The notes beneath the pieces are model-generated. The model did not search any database, was not told where the DNA came from, and worked only from the letters and a program-made list of their open reading frames with translations. Below are positions 32,900 to 41,746 of a DNA stretch of 64,000 nt, piece by piece. Made by a program: the position numbers and the translations under genes. The DNA is from Streptomyces rhizoryzae (GTDB taxonomy: Bacteria > Actinomycetota > Actinomycetes > Streptomycetales > Streptomycetaceae): the NCBI RefSeq assembly GCF_023155275.1, contig NZ_JALMUV010000004.1:186001-250000 (forward strand), written 5' to 3'. Positions within the stretch are counted from its first letter, which is position 1. Every line of letters begins with the position of its first letter.

Positions 32900-34033
32900 T
32901 CAGCGGGCGATGCGGCAGAGGTCGTCGACCCGGCGGAGGTTCTCCGGGATGAGTTCGTCGGCGTCCAGTTCGCGGTCGAGGGCGCTCTCCAGGCGTTCGA
33001 TGATCTCGACGAGCCGGAACGAGCTGAACGCCGGGAAGGAGTCGAACGGCGCCCCGCCGAGCAGCGCGCCGGCGGGCACGCCGAGGACGTCGGCGGCCAC
33101 GTCGGCGACGGTGCGGCGCAGCGCGTCGTCGTCGGCGGCGGTCGGGGCGGCGGGTTCGGGGACGGCGCCGAAGACGGTGCGGTCGGCGGTGAGGACGGCG
33201 CGCAGGCGGTCGAGCACGCCGGGCGGTTCGGCGCGGCCGCGGGCGACCCGGCGGTGGGCGAGGTAGGTCTGCTCCACGACCTTGTCCCAGGCCCGCAGGT
33301 GGTCGGCCTCGGGGCCGGGTTCGGGTCCGTCGGCGCGGCCGGCGTAGAGCGCGCGGTAGGTGGCGTGCAGTTTGCGGGTGCGGGCCAGCAGCCAGGTCTC
33401 GACGGTGAGCCGGCGGATCGCGGTGGCGCGGTCGGGGCAGGCGTCGTACGCGGCCAGGTAGCTGTCGACGGCGGCCGGGTCCACGTCGGCGGCGGGCGGC
33501 AGGGCGGCCGGCGGCGGCAGGGTGTCCGGTGCCAGTTCGGTGACCTCGGCGGTGCCGATGCCGGGGAGGTCCTCCTCGGGCAGCACCCAGTGGCCGGGGG
33601 TGGCCGGGCCCCATTCGGTCTCGTTGCGGTAGGCGTCGGTGATCTGCCAGCCGCCGGGCCCGGCGGACAGCAGGAAGCTGTGCGGCATGTGCGCCCGGCC
33701 GTGGTACGGCAGCCAGGGCAGGCGGTAGGCGTCCGCGACGACGTAGCGGACGCCGCCGCCGGCCGCCTCGGCGCGCAGTTCCGCGGGGGTGAGCCGGGCG
33801 TGCCGGACGACCCGCAGTCCGGCCAGCGGCGGGAGGGTGGCCAGCTGCTCGGTCAGCGGCGGGTCGACGGTGGGCGGGCCGCCGTCGGGGCCCGGCCAGA
33901 AGCGCAGGCCGAGGGGGGCGCCGAAGCGCAGGTGGGCGCCGGGCCCGTGGTGGTGGTCGGCGAGCACCGCGAGGTTGGCCTGGATGCAGTCCAGCAGGCC
34001 GGTGCGGACGGAGGAGAGGTCCAGCTGCGTCAT
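32900..34033 (-). CDS. BtrH-like acyltransferase fused to a C-terminal carrier domain
   Basis: 377 residues. Residues 1-about 150 resemble the BtrH N-terminal (papain-like) domain: LLDCIQANLAVLADHHHG with a possible catalytic Cys16, RAHMPHSFLLSAG (His118) and WQITDAYRN (Asp133), in the order of a Cys-His-Asp triad. The middle is helical. Residues about 300-377 form a carrier domain: FDSFPAFSSFRLVEIIERLE, where Ser338 is at the pantetheine position but the preceding Asp is replaced by Ser337. BtrH moves an aminoacyl chain from a carrier to an amine; here donor or acceptor may be carried on the same chain. ATG 34033 has GGAAGGA six bases upstream. The BtrH assignment is moderate. Confidence 0.65.
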   Translation of the reverse strand: MTQLDLSSVRTGLLDCIQANLAVLADHHHGPGAHLRFGAPLGLRFWPGPDGGPPTVDPPLTEQLATLPPLAGLRVVRHARLTPAELRAEAAGGGVRYVVADAYRLPWLPYHGRAHMPHSFLLSAGPGGWQITDAYRNETEWGPATPGHWVLPEEDLPGIGTAEVTELAPDTLPPPAALPPAADVDPAAVDSYLAAYDACPDRATAIRRLTVETWLLARTRKLHATYRALYAGRADGPEPGPEADHLRAWDKVVEQTYLAHRRVARGRAEPPGVLDRLRAVLTADRTVFGAVPEPAAPTAADDDALRRTVADVAADVLGVPAGALLGGAPFDSFPAFSSFRLVEIIERLESALDRELDADELIPENLRRVDDLCRIAR

Positions 34034-34051
34034 GTCCGTTCCTTCCCGCGG

Positions 34052-34768
34052 TCAGAGCCAGCGCGGCAGCACGGGCAGCGGTCCGGTGGTGGCGCGCAGC
34101 CCGCTGCCGTCGGAGCGGCCGGAGAGCCAGGCCAGGGCGTCGGCGCGGGTGCCGGTGACGACCGGGCCGCCGGTGCCGTAGCGCGCCAGTTCCGCGCCGG
34201 CGTCGTCCCGCAGGGTGAAGTCGGGGACGTCGGGGGCCTGGGCGTAGTAGCCGAGGACGTCGTCGAGGACGATGTCGCGGGCGGTGGCGGGGATGTCGGC
34301 GACGCGGTGGCCGAGATCGAGGTCCACGCGGTGGAGTTCGAGTTCGCGCAGGCGGATCACCAGGATCCGCCGGGGCGTGCACAGTTCGCCGGTGAACGGG
34401 CGGACGGTGGCCTGCCAGGCGGCTTCCGGCAGGGTCTCGACGGCCTCCTGGAAGCGGGCCGCGGTCTCCCGGACGCCGGCGACCAGCTCGGCGGCGGGGC
34501 GGTGGGCGCCGGACTCGATCTCCGCGTCGCGGGTGGCGCGGTCGGGGTACTGCGGGGTCTCCACACCGGTGCGCGCCCAGGTCAGCAGGCGTTCCAGGGC
34601 GGGCGCCTGGCGGGCCAGGTGGGACAGGACGTGGCCGCGGGTCCAGCCGGGCAGCCGCGAGGGGGCGGGGACGTCCGCGTCGGTGAGGGCGGCCAGGCCG
34701 GACAGCAGCCGGTCGGTGGCGGCGGCGATCTCCCGGAACGACTCCGGGGTGGGGGGTATTTCCTTCAT
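34052..34768 (-). CDS. Mycothiol-dependent maleylpyruvate isomerase-family (DinB-like) protein
   Basis: 238 residues. The N-terminal four-helix bundle has the typical LPGWTRGHVLSHLARQAPAL segment (metal-binding His in GHVLSHLAR) and later RLRELELHRVDLDLGHRVAD (second His group). A small C-terminal domain follows. Family members use mycothiol or act as thiol transferases and detoxification enzymes. In this operon it could catalyse an isomerisation or thiol addition, or protect the host; this is inference. AAAGGAA is nine bases before ATG 34768. Confidence 0.8.
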   Translation of the reverse strand: MKEIPPTPESFREIAAATDRLLSGLAALTDADVPAPSRLPGWTRGHVLSHLARQAPALERLLTWARTGVETPQYPDRATRDAEIESGAHRPAAELVAGVRETAARFQEAVETLPEAAWQATVRPFTGELCTPRRILVIRLRELELHRVDLDLGHRVADIPATARDIVLDDVLGYYAQAPDVPDFTLRDDAGAELARYGTGGPVVTGTRADALAWLSGRSDGSGLRATTGPLPVLPRWL

Positions 34769-34815
34769 GGTGCGCGGTTCCTTTCGGTGGTGCACGGGCC
34801 GGCCGGGCGGCCGGG

Positions 34816-36078
34816 TCAGGCGGCGAGCCGGGCGAACGCCGCGGCGATCCGGTCGAGTTGGCCGGCCAGGTGGGGCAGCCGGGTGGGGTCGTCGGCGGCC
34901 AGCGCCGCTGCCTGCTGCTCCTGGTCGCCGTAGAGCAGGCTGGTGGCGGCCTTGAAGCGGAGGGCGTGCGGGTCGTCGCCGAGCAGGTGCCCGGCCAGGA
35001 CGACGAGTCCGGAGTCGTCGAGCAGGGCGGCGGCCAGCGACGCCGAGCCGGTGATGCCGCGGGCCGCCAGCCGTGCGCGCAGCGGCTCGAAGTCCGGGTA
35101 GACGTAGAAGCCGGCGGTGGGCGGGCGGCAGGTGGCGCCGGCGTCCACCGCGATCCGGTGGACGGACCGGGCCACCGCGCCGTGCAGCCGCGCCGCGGCC
35201 CGGATCCGGGCAGTGACCTCGGGCGGTTCGGCGTACGCGTACGCGGCGACGTGCTGCATCGGCCCGGCCAGGGTGGACCACAGTTCGCTGGCGGCGGCCA
35301 GCACGCCGTCCCGCAGCCGGTCCCCGGTGTCGCCCTCGGGGAACCGCGCCACACCGATCCGCCAGCCGCCCAGGCCCAGGGTCTTGGACAGGCCGCTGGT
35401 GACGACGGTCCGTTCGGGGGCCGCCTCGGCGGGGCTGAGGAAGGGGGTGCGGTCGGGGTCGTGGACGATGTCGCGGTAGATCTCGTCGGCGACGATCAGC
35501 AGGTCCTCCTCCCGTGCCAGCGCGGCCAGTTCGCGGACCAGGGCGGGCGGGGCGAGGGTGCCGGTGGGGTTGTCGGGGAGGGTGAGGACCAGCAGCCGGG
35601 GGTCGGCGCCGGCGGCCCGGGCGGTGCGCAGGGCGGTGCGCAGCGCGGCGGGGTCGGGGACGCCGCCGCACTCGGCGGGGACCGGTACGCCGATGACGCG
35701 CTTGCCGGCGTAGCGGGCCTGCGGGGCGTAGGTGTTCCAGGCGGGGCTGGGCAGTACGACGTCGCCGGGGACGGCGAGCTGGAGGGCCATCAGCAGGGGC
35801 TTGCTGCCGGGGGCGACCACGACCCGGTCGGCGGTGGTGGGGAGCCGGCGGCGGGTGAAGTAGCCGGCCACCGCCTCGCGGACGGCGGGGCCGCCGGCGA
35901 CCGGCCCGTAGGCGGTGTGGGCCGCGCCGGCCGCCAGCCGCTCGCCGAGCTGCGGCAGCAGCGGCAGCCGGGCCTCGCCGAAGGCCAGGTGGACCAGGGA
36001 CTCGCCGCGCGCCCGGCGCTCGTCGACGAGCTGGTTGAGCGCCAGGTTCGGGGAGGGTGCGGGGGTGGCAGGGGTCAT
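34816..36078 (-). CDS. Class I/II PLP aminotransferase
   Basis: 420 residues, fold type I. Features: LVHLAFGEARLPLLPQLGER, AYGPVAGGPAVREAVAGYF, LPSPAWNTYAPQARYAG, TLPDNPTGTLAPP, VADEIYRDIVHD, and the PLP lysine in TSGLSKTLGLGGWRIG. It is of the aspartate-aminotransferase-like group and could exchange the amino group of a beta- or alpha-amino acid made by the neighbouring aminomutase. ATG 36078 overlaps the aminomutase stop (ATGA), so the two proteins are made together. Confidence 0.85.
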   Translation of the reverse strand: MTPATPAPSPNLALNQLVDERRARGESLVHLAFGEARLPLLPQLGERLAAGAAHTAYGPVAGGPAVREAVAGYFTRRRLPTTADRVVVAPGSKPLLMALQLAVPGDVVLPSPAWNTYAPQARYAGKRVIGVPVPAECGGVPDPAALRTALRTARAAGADPRLLVLTLPDNPTGTLAPPALVRELAALAREEDLLIVADEIYRDIVHDPDRTPFLSPAEAAPERTVVTSGLSKTLGLGGWRIGVARFPEGDTGDRLRDGVLAAASELWSTLAGPMQHVAAYAYAEPPEVTARIRAAARLHGAVARSVHRIAVDAGATCRPPTAGFYVYPDFEPLRARLAARGITGSASLAAALLDDSGLVVLAGHLLGDDPHALRFKAATSLLYGDQEQQAAALAADDPTRLPHLAGQLDRIAAAFARLAA

Positions 36079-37409
36079 CGCGCGGTTCCTTCGGGGGCGG
36101 TGCCGGCGCGGACCGCCGCCGCGAGGTCGGCGGGGGTGGCGGGGTCCAGTTCCAGGTCGTCGAGCCAGGCGGCGGTGGCGGAGTAGCGGGCCCGGAACGG
36201 CCGGCCGACCAGCAGCGGGTCGCGGGCCTGGAGCATCCGCAGCCGGAAGTACGACCCGTCGGGGGTGTCCTCGACGCCGTCCACCACGACCTTGCCGGGG
36301 GTCGCGGACATCACCGGGCCGCGGACGGTGCGGGCGAGTCCGGGCAGGGTGCGGTAGGCGTCGGCGAAGATCTCCGCGGCCCGGGCGAGCGGCACCTTGA
36401 AGTAGTCGTAGGGGCCGGTGTCCCGTTCGACGAAGAGGTAGTACGGGACGGCGCCGGCGGCGAGTTCGGCCCGCCACAGCGCGTTCCAGGTCCGGGCGTC
36501 GTCGTTGACGTGGGCGATCAGCGGGGCCTGGCAGTAGACCACGGCGCCGGTGGCGCGGATCCGGGCCAGCGCCCGCCGGGCGAGGTCGGTCTCCACCTCC
36601 CGCGGGTGGCTGAAGTGGGCCATCACCGCGAGCTGCCGCCCGGAGGCCACCACCCGTTCGAAGAGCCGCAGCGCGTCGTCGGCGTCGGGGTCGGTGACGT
36701 AGCGCTGGGGCCAGTAGGCGACGGACTTGGTGCCGATCCGGATCGTGCGGACCGTCTCGACGTCCAGCAGCGGCTCCAGGTGGCCGCGCAGCCGGTCGGT
36801 GGACATCACCATCGGGTCGCCGCCGGTGACCAGGACGTCGTGGATCTCGGGGTGCGCGCCCAGGTAGCCCAGGAGGCCGCCGGGGTCGGGGGCGGCGAAC
36901 CGCAGGTCGGCGTCGCCGATGAACTGCGCCCAGCGGAAGCAGTAGGTGCAGTAGGCGTGGCAGGTCTGGCCCTGGCCGGGGAAGTACAGCACGGTCTCCC
37001 GGTACTTGTGCTGGAGCCCGGGGACCCGCGCGCCGTCCTGGGTGGGCACGTTGAGCTCCTGCTGCCCGGAGGGGTGCGGGTTGAGGCGGGCGCGGATCTC
37101 CTGGACGGCCTCGCGCAGCAGCAGCCGGTCGGCGGGGTCGGCGGAGAGCTTGGCGAGCCGTTCCTCGTCGTCGGCGGAGAGCATGCCGCGCTGCGGGAAG
37201 GTGAGCTGGAACATCGGGTCGCCGGGCACGTCGGCCCAGTCGATCAGCTCGTCCAGCACATAGGAGTTGACGCGGAACGGCAGGACCAGGGAGATCCGGC
37301 GGACGGTCTCGCGGATGTCGTCGGGCAGGCCGTGGCGGGCGGCGATCTCGTCGATGTGGCGGGGGCCGTACGCGCGGAAGCGGGTCGGTGCCGGCTGGCC
37401 GGCCGTCAT
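36075..37409 (-). CDS. KamA-family radical SAM/PLP 2,3-aminomutase-like enzyme
   Basis: 444 residues. The radical SAM motif CHAYCTYC (Cys150, Cys154, Cys157) is intact, followed by VLVTGGDPMVMSTDRL and IRIGTKSVAYWPQR. An ungapped match to lysine 2,3-aminomutase from the PYY motif onward puts the PLP lysine at Lys373 (SATPGK). It replaces the two lysine-binding aspartates (Asp293 and Asp330 of the C. subterminale enzyme, numbering recalled) by Arg329 and Val366. The enzyme thus probably makes a beta-amino acid, but from something other than lysine, perhaps an acidic amino acid such as glutamate. ATG 37409 overlaps the carbamoyltransferase stop (ATGA). Confidence 0.8.
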   Translation of the reverse strand: MTAGQPAPTRFRAYGPRHIDEIAARHGLPDDIRETVRRISLVLPFRVNSYVLDELIDWADVPGDPMFQLTFPQRGMLSADDEERLAKLSADPADRLLLREAVQEIRARLNPHPSGQQELNVPTQDGARVPGLQHKYRETVLYFPGQGQTCHAYCTYCFRWAQFIGDADLRFAAPDPGGLLGYLGAHPEIHDVLVTGGDPMVMSTDRLRGHLEPLLDVETVRTIRIGTKSVAYWPQRYVTDPDADDALRLFERVVASGRQLAVMAHFSHPREVETDLARRALARIRATGAVVYCQAPLIAHVNDDARTWNALWRAELAAGAVPYYLFVERDTGPYDYFKVPLARAAEIFADAYRTLPGLARTVRGPVMSATPGKVVVDGVEDTPDGSYFRLRMLQARDPLLVGRPFRARYSATAAWLDDLELDPATPADLAAAVRAGTAPEGTAR

Positions 37410-39085
37410 CGGCGGGCACCTCCGGTCCGGCCGGGCTTGCGGTAGAGGTCGTCGCCCAGGACCAGGAAGTCCAGGTCCATGGCGCGGAACGCGGCCACCG
37501 CGTCGGCGGCGGTGTTCACGATCGGTTCGCCCTTGTCGTTGAAGGAGGTGTTGAGCAGCACCGGTGGGGCGCCGCGCCGGGCGAGGGTGTCGAGGACCGC
37601 GCCGACCGCGGGGGCCTCGTCGCCGTGCAGGACCTGCGGGCGGGTGGTGCCGTCGATGTGGACGACGCCGGGGGCGACCTGCCGGCCCAGGTCGGTGGCG
37701 CGGGCGGCGCCGAGCATGTAGCGGCTCAGGTGCTCCTGCTGCTCCCACAGCCGGGCGCCGTAGTCGGGGCGGGTGACGCCGGCGAAGGGGCGCCACTGCT
37801 CGCGGTTCTTGATGTGGTTGACGCGGGTGTTGACCTCGGCGGTGTCCGGGACGGCGATGATCGAGCGGCGGCACAGGGCGCGCGGGCCGACCTCGGCGCG
37901 GCCCTGGGCGACCGCGCCGACCTGCCCGTCCATCAGGAGGGTGGTCAGGGTGTCAGTGTCCAGGTCGGTGCGGAGCAGGCCGGCGGTGTCCGGTGCGGCC
38001 GGGCGGCCGGTGTGGTCGGGGCCGTGCACGTCGGTGCCCAGGTACGGGCTGAGCGGGGCGGTGTGGTGGCGGGGCGGGCGGACGGTCCAGGCGGCGCCGA
38101 GCGCGACCCCGGCGTCGTGCGGGACCGGCGGGACGTAGAGCGGGCCGGGCAGGGTGCCGTTGGTGCTGCAGTTGAGGGCGACACCGCCGCTGAGGCACAG
38201 CTCCTCGACACCGGCGGCCTTGCGGGTGAGGGCGGCGAGGTGGGTGACGGTCTCCTCGATGACGCGCTGGGCGGTGTAGGCGACGAGGACGGCCTTGGGG
38301 TCGTCGGCGAGGGCCTCCTCGGGGGCGCCGGGGCCGTCGGCGCCGGCGAGCGCCGCGTACCGCGCGCGCCAGCGGCCGACGACGGTGTCGTACTGCTCCT
38401 TGATCTCGTCGGCGGTGGCGGTGCCGCGGTGTTCGGCGAGCGGGGCGACGGCCATCCGGAAGTCGTCGGCGGTGAGCTCGACCAGGGGTTCGGTGGCCAG
38501 GCCGGCGGCGCGGCCGTAGGCGGCCAGGCCCATGGTCTTGCCGGCGTTGAGGAACGAGAAGCCGAGCCAGGTGGAGGCGGCGTCGTAGGCGTAGCCGAGG
38601 GACGCGGTGCGCTGCCAGCTGCGCTCCAGGCGCGGTTCGGCGCCGTCCTCGTAGGTCCAGATGGTGGAGGACTCGTTCTCGCCGTGGCCGTCGATGACCA
38701 GGACGCCGGCCTTGCGGAACGGTGAGGCGTAGAAGGAGGAGGCGGCGTGCGCCTGGTGGTGCGGGACGCGGACGACCTCGGGGGTGCGGGTGCCGAAGTC
38801 GAGGCCGACGGCGTAGGCGAGGAACTCGGCGTCGGAGGCGAAGCGGCGCGGGTAGAGCTGCTCGCTGTCCCAGCCGAGGGCGACCACGTCGATGTCGTCC
38901 GGGGTCAGGCCGGCCTGGGCGAGGACGAAGCGGGCGGCGCTGTTGGGCTTGCGGTAGAGGGAGTGGCGGTGGCGGTTGAGGCGCTCCTCCTCGGAGAAGG
39001 CGACGATCCGGCCGTCCTGGTCGATGAGGCAGGCGGCGCTGTCGTGCCAGCCGGTGGGCGGGGCGTTGACACCAAGGATCCACAT
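37406..39085 (-). CDS. NodU/CmcH-type O-carbamoyltransferase
   Basis: 559 residues, typical length. N-terminal Kae1-like domain: MWILGVNAPPTGWHDSAACL, FSEEERLNRHRHSLY, the metal-binding HHQAHAASSFYASPF and VLVIDGHGENESSTIW; then LGFSFLNAGKTMGLAAYGR and CLSGGVALNCSTNG. The C-terminal YrdC-like domain has AEVGPRALCRRSIIAVP, KNREQWRPFAGV and VLLNTSFNDKGEPIVNTAAD. These enzymes transfer carbamoyl from carbamoyl phosphate through a carbamoyl-adenylate to a hydroxyl (or amine) of a small molecule. It is a likely tailoring enzyme of this locus; the acceptor is unknown. Start ATG 39085; ribosome site weak. Confidence 0.85.
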   Translation of the reverse strand: MWILGVNAPPTGWHDSAACLIDQDGRIVAFSEEERLNRHRHSLYRKPNSAARFVLAQAGLTPDDIDVVALGWDSEQLYPRRFASDAEFLAYAVGLDFGTRTPEVVRVPHHQAHAASSFYASPFRKAGVLVIDGHGENESSTIWTYEDGAEPRLERSWQRTASLGYAYDAASTWLGFSFLNAGKTMGLAAYGRAAGLATEPLVELTADDFRMAVAPLAEHRGTATADEIKEQYDTVVGRWRARYAALAGADGPGAPEEALADDPKAVLVAYTAQRVIEETVTHLAALTRKAAGVEELCLSGGVALNCSTNGTLPGPLYVPPVPHDAGVALGAAWTVRPPRHHTAPLSPYLGTDVHGPDHTGRPAAPDTAGLLRTDLDTDTLTTLLMDGQVGAVAQGRAEVGPRALCRRSIIAVPDTAEVNTRVNHIKNREQWRPFAGVTRPDYGARLWEQQEHLSRYMLGAARATDLGRQVAPGVVHIDGTTRPQVLHGDEAPAVGAVLDTLARRGAPPVLLNTSFNDKGEPIVNTAADAVAAFRAMDLDFLVLGDDLYRKPGRTGGARR

Positions 39086-39148
39086 GGGGTGATGCGTCTC
39101 TCTCTTCGTGGGCGGTGGGCGGTGGGCGGGGCGGGGCGGGCCCGGCCG

Positions 39149-41578
39149 TTACCGGAGGGGGGCGAGGGAGGACCGCACGGCCCGTTGGGCGCGGTCGAGG
39201 GCGGTGGCGCAGGCGCCGGGGGTGTCGCCGGTGGCCAGGAGGGCGGCCAGGCGGGGGACGATGCCGCGCGGGGGGAGCCGGAGTGCGGTGCCCGGGGCGG
39301 CGAGCGGGACGGCCCGTTCGATGCCCGGGACCCGGGCGGCGGCGGTCACGTCCAGGTGGCGGACGGTGCCGTCGCGGTCGGGGTAGAGGAAGCGGACCTC
39401 GGCGCAGCGGTCGCGGACGGCGGTCGTGTCGGGGGTGCGGCCGAGCGCGATGTCGGCGGCGGCCAGGACCGGGTCGACGCCGGTGGCGAGCGTGCCGAGG
39501 AGCGGGATGAAGTCGCCGCCGAGCCGGCCGTTGACCTCCACCACGCGGGGGCCGCCGGCGGTGAGGCGGAGTTCGGTGTGGGTCAGGCCGGTGCGGATGC
39601 CCAGGGCGGTGTGGGCGGCGGCGACCACCGCGCGGACCTCGTCGGCCCAGGGCTCGTGGCGCCAGGGGGCGACCAGGTGGCCGGTCTCCTCGAAGTGCGG
39701 GGCGAAGCCGAGGCGTTTGCGGGCGACGTTGACGACGGTGGCCTCGCCGCCGGTGACCGCGCAGTCCACGCTGATCTCCGGTCCGGCGAGATACTCCTCC
39801 ACGATCGCGCCGTCGAGGGCGCCCAGTCCCGGGAAGGCGGCACCGACCGCCTGCGCGTAGGCCGCGGCGGCCTCGTCGGGGCCGGTGGCGAGGGTGACGC
39901 CGATGCTGCCGGCCAGGGCGCGGGGTTTGACCACGACCGGTGCGCCCAGTTCCGCCGCGGCCGCGCGCGCCGCGGCCGCGCTGTGGACGTGCCGGAAGCG
40001 GGCGGAGGGCACCCCGGCGCGCTCGAGGAGCCGCCGGGTGGTGAGCTTGTCGCGGCAGCGGCGGACCGCCTCGGGGCTCATGTGCGGCAGCCGGAGCCGG
40101 CGGGCGACCTCGGCGGTGGTCTCCAGCAGCGCCTCGTCCCAGGTGAGGACGGCGCCGGGCCCGGGGTGGCCGGCCAGCAGGGCGGCGGCGGCCCGGGTGG
40201 TGGCGGCCGGGTCGGCGGTGTCGGCGGTGCGGAACCGGTCGGCGACGTAGCGGCGCTGCCAGTCGGGCTCGGCGGGCTGGACGAGGGCGGTGTCGCCGCG
40301 GGCGGCGAGGGTGTGCAGGGCGTACTCGCGGTAGGGCGGGTTGCCGCAGCCGATGACGACGAGCCGGGCCGGGGCGGCGGGGTCGACGGGGGTGCAGTCC
40401 AGGACCGCGCCCCGCAGCGTGCGGTGCACGGCGGCGGTGACCTCGGCGCTGCTGCGGCCGCGGAAGCGGAACCGGGCGCCGGCGTGCTCGTACCCGCCGC
40501 CGGTGAGCAGCGCGCCGGCCGCGGGGACGGCCCGGGCGTACGGGCCGTCGGCGGGGGCGGCGGGCGGGGTGCGGACGCGGCAGGGCATCGGGACGTTCGG
40601 CGGGACCAGCAGCCAGCCGGCGACCTCGGCCGGCGGTCCGGCGGGCAGGGCGGGCGGCTCGGTGCCGGCCTGGTGGGCGCAGGCCACCGCCATCAGGTCG
40701 ATGCCGTGCACCTCCCGCCAGACGAAGGGGACTTCGGCACCGCCGGGGCGGCAGCCGATCTCCAGCACGGTCAGCGCTCCGTCGTCGTCCGCGAAGAGTT
40801 CCAGGTGGAAGACGGCGGGCCCGGTGAGCAGGGCCCGGGCGGTGGCGGTGGTCATCTCCGCGACGGCGGCGAGGACTTCGGGCTCGTCGATCTCGACGGA
40901 GGCCAGTGCGGTGCCGGTGGTGAAGTCCAGGCAGGTCGTCAGGTAGCGGGAGGCGCGCCAGGGTCCGAGGCGGTCGCCGTCGAACACGCCGTCCACGTGC
41001 AGGATGCCGTGCGGCAGCCACGGCTGGACCAGCATCGCGCTGTCCGCGGGGAAGGTGTAGCGGGCCAGGTCGGCCGGGGAGTCCAGGCGGGTGATGCCGG
41101 CGCTGGCGGTGCCGCGGCGCGGCTTGACCAGGACCGGCCAGCCGTGCCGGGCCGCGAAGGCGGCGATCTCGGCCGGCCCGGGGGCGTCCTCGGTGGGCGG
41201 GACGGCGATACCGGCGTCCGCCAGCCGGCGGGCCATCAGGAGTTTGTCACGGAGCGGGGCGAGGTCGGGGCCGCGCTGGCCGGGCAGGCCGAAGGTCTCG
41301 CGCAGGTCGGCCCCCAGGTCCAGGTCGGTTTCCTGGAGGGCGACGATCCGGGTGACCGGGCCGGCGTGGTCGGCCAGGTCGTCGATCGCCTCGCGGACCG
41401 CTTTGGCGTCCTCGGTGCTGTCCACGAGCCGTATGCCGGCGGCCTGTTCGGCGGGCAGGTGGCGGGCGGCGCGCTCGGTGGTGACGTAGCTGACGCGGTG
41501 GGCGGTGTGGTCGAGGTAGGCGGCGTAGTCGGCGTAGCGGTCGGTCCAGCGGTGCAGGACGAGGACGTGTTCGGGCAA
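39149..41578 (-). CDS. Didomain ATP-grasp ligase
   Basis: 809 residues, two complete ATP-grasp units in one chain. Unit 1 (about residues 1-390): LRDKLLMARRLADAGIAVPP, WPVLVKPRRGTASAGITRL, LVQPWLPHGILHVDGVFDGD and VFHLELFADDDGALTVLEIG. Unit 2 (about 400-800): CRDKLTTRRLLERAGVPSAR, APVVVKPRALAGSIGVTLA, IVEEYLAGPEISVDCAV and THTELRLTAGGPRVVEVNGR. Both retain the acidic Mg-binding and lysine residues. Each unit could form an amide through an acyl phosphate, so the protein may join two amino acids or two different bonds. TTG 41578 has AGGAG eight bases upstream. The 168 bases upstream are GC-rich with no gene. Confidence 0.8.
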   Translation of the reverse strand: MPEHVLVLHRWTDRYADYAAYLDHTAHRVSYVTTERAARHLPAEQAAGIRLVDSTEDAKAVREAIDDLADHAGPVTRIVALQETDLDLGADLRETFGLPGQRGPDLAPLRDKLLMARRLADAGIAVPPTEDAPGPAEIAAFAARHGWPVLVKPRRGTASAGITRLDSPADLARYTFPADSAMLVQPWLPHGILHVDGVFDGDRLGPWRASRYLTTCLDFTTGTALASVEIDEPEVLAAVAEMTTATARALLTGPAVFHLELFADDDGALTVLEIGCRPGGAEVPFVWREVHGIDLMAVACAHQAGTEPPALPAGPPAEVAGWLLVPPNVPMPCRVRTPPAAPADGPYARAVPAAGALLTGGGYEHAGARFRFRGRSSAEVTAAVHRTLRGAVLDCTPVDPAAPARLVVIGCGNPPYREYALHTLAARGDTALVQPAEPDWQRRYVADRFRTADTADPAATTRAAAALLAGHPGPGAVLTWDEALLETTAEVARRLRLPHMSPEAVRRCRDKLTTRRLLERAGVPSARFRHVHSAAAARAAAAELGAPVVVKPRALAGSIGVTLATGPDEAAAAYAQAVGAAFPGLGALDGAIVEEYLAGPEISVDCAVTGGEATVVNVARKRLGFAPHFEETGHLVAPWRHEPWADEVRAVVAAAHTALGIRTGLTHTELRLTAGGPRVVEVNGRLGGDFIPLLGTLATGVDPVLAAADIALGRTPDTTAVRDRCAEVRFLYPDRDGTVRHLDVTAAARVPGIERAVPLAAPGTALRLPPRGIVPRLAALLATGDTPGACATALDRAQRAVRSSLAPLR

Positions 41579-41746
41579 CCGGGGGCTCCTGGGGCGAGGC
41601 GGGCGCGGGTGGGGCGGGTGGCCGGGCGGCGGGCGGGCCGGACTCCGATGGGGCGCGCGGGGCGGACGCGCCGGGTGGGAAGGGCGGTGGAGGGCCCGGC
41701 GGCCGGGGCCGCGCCGGGCCCCGGCCGGGTGGGGCGGGGCGCCCGG

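Noticed and set aside
31455..35354. A single reading frame of about 1299 residues on the reverse strand
   Set aside because: Only its last about 386 residues are a real protein (second flavoenzyme). The rest is an Arg/Pro/Ala-rich shadow of the carrier, BtrH-like, MPI and aminotransferase genes in other frames.
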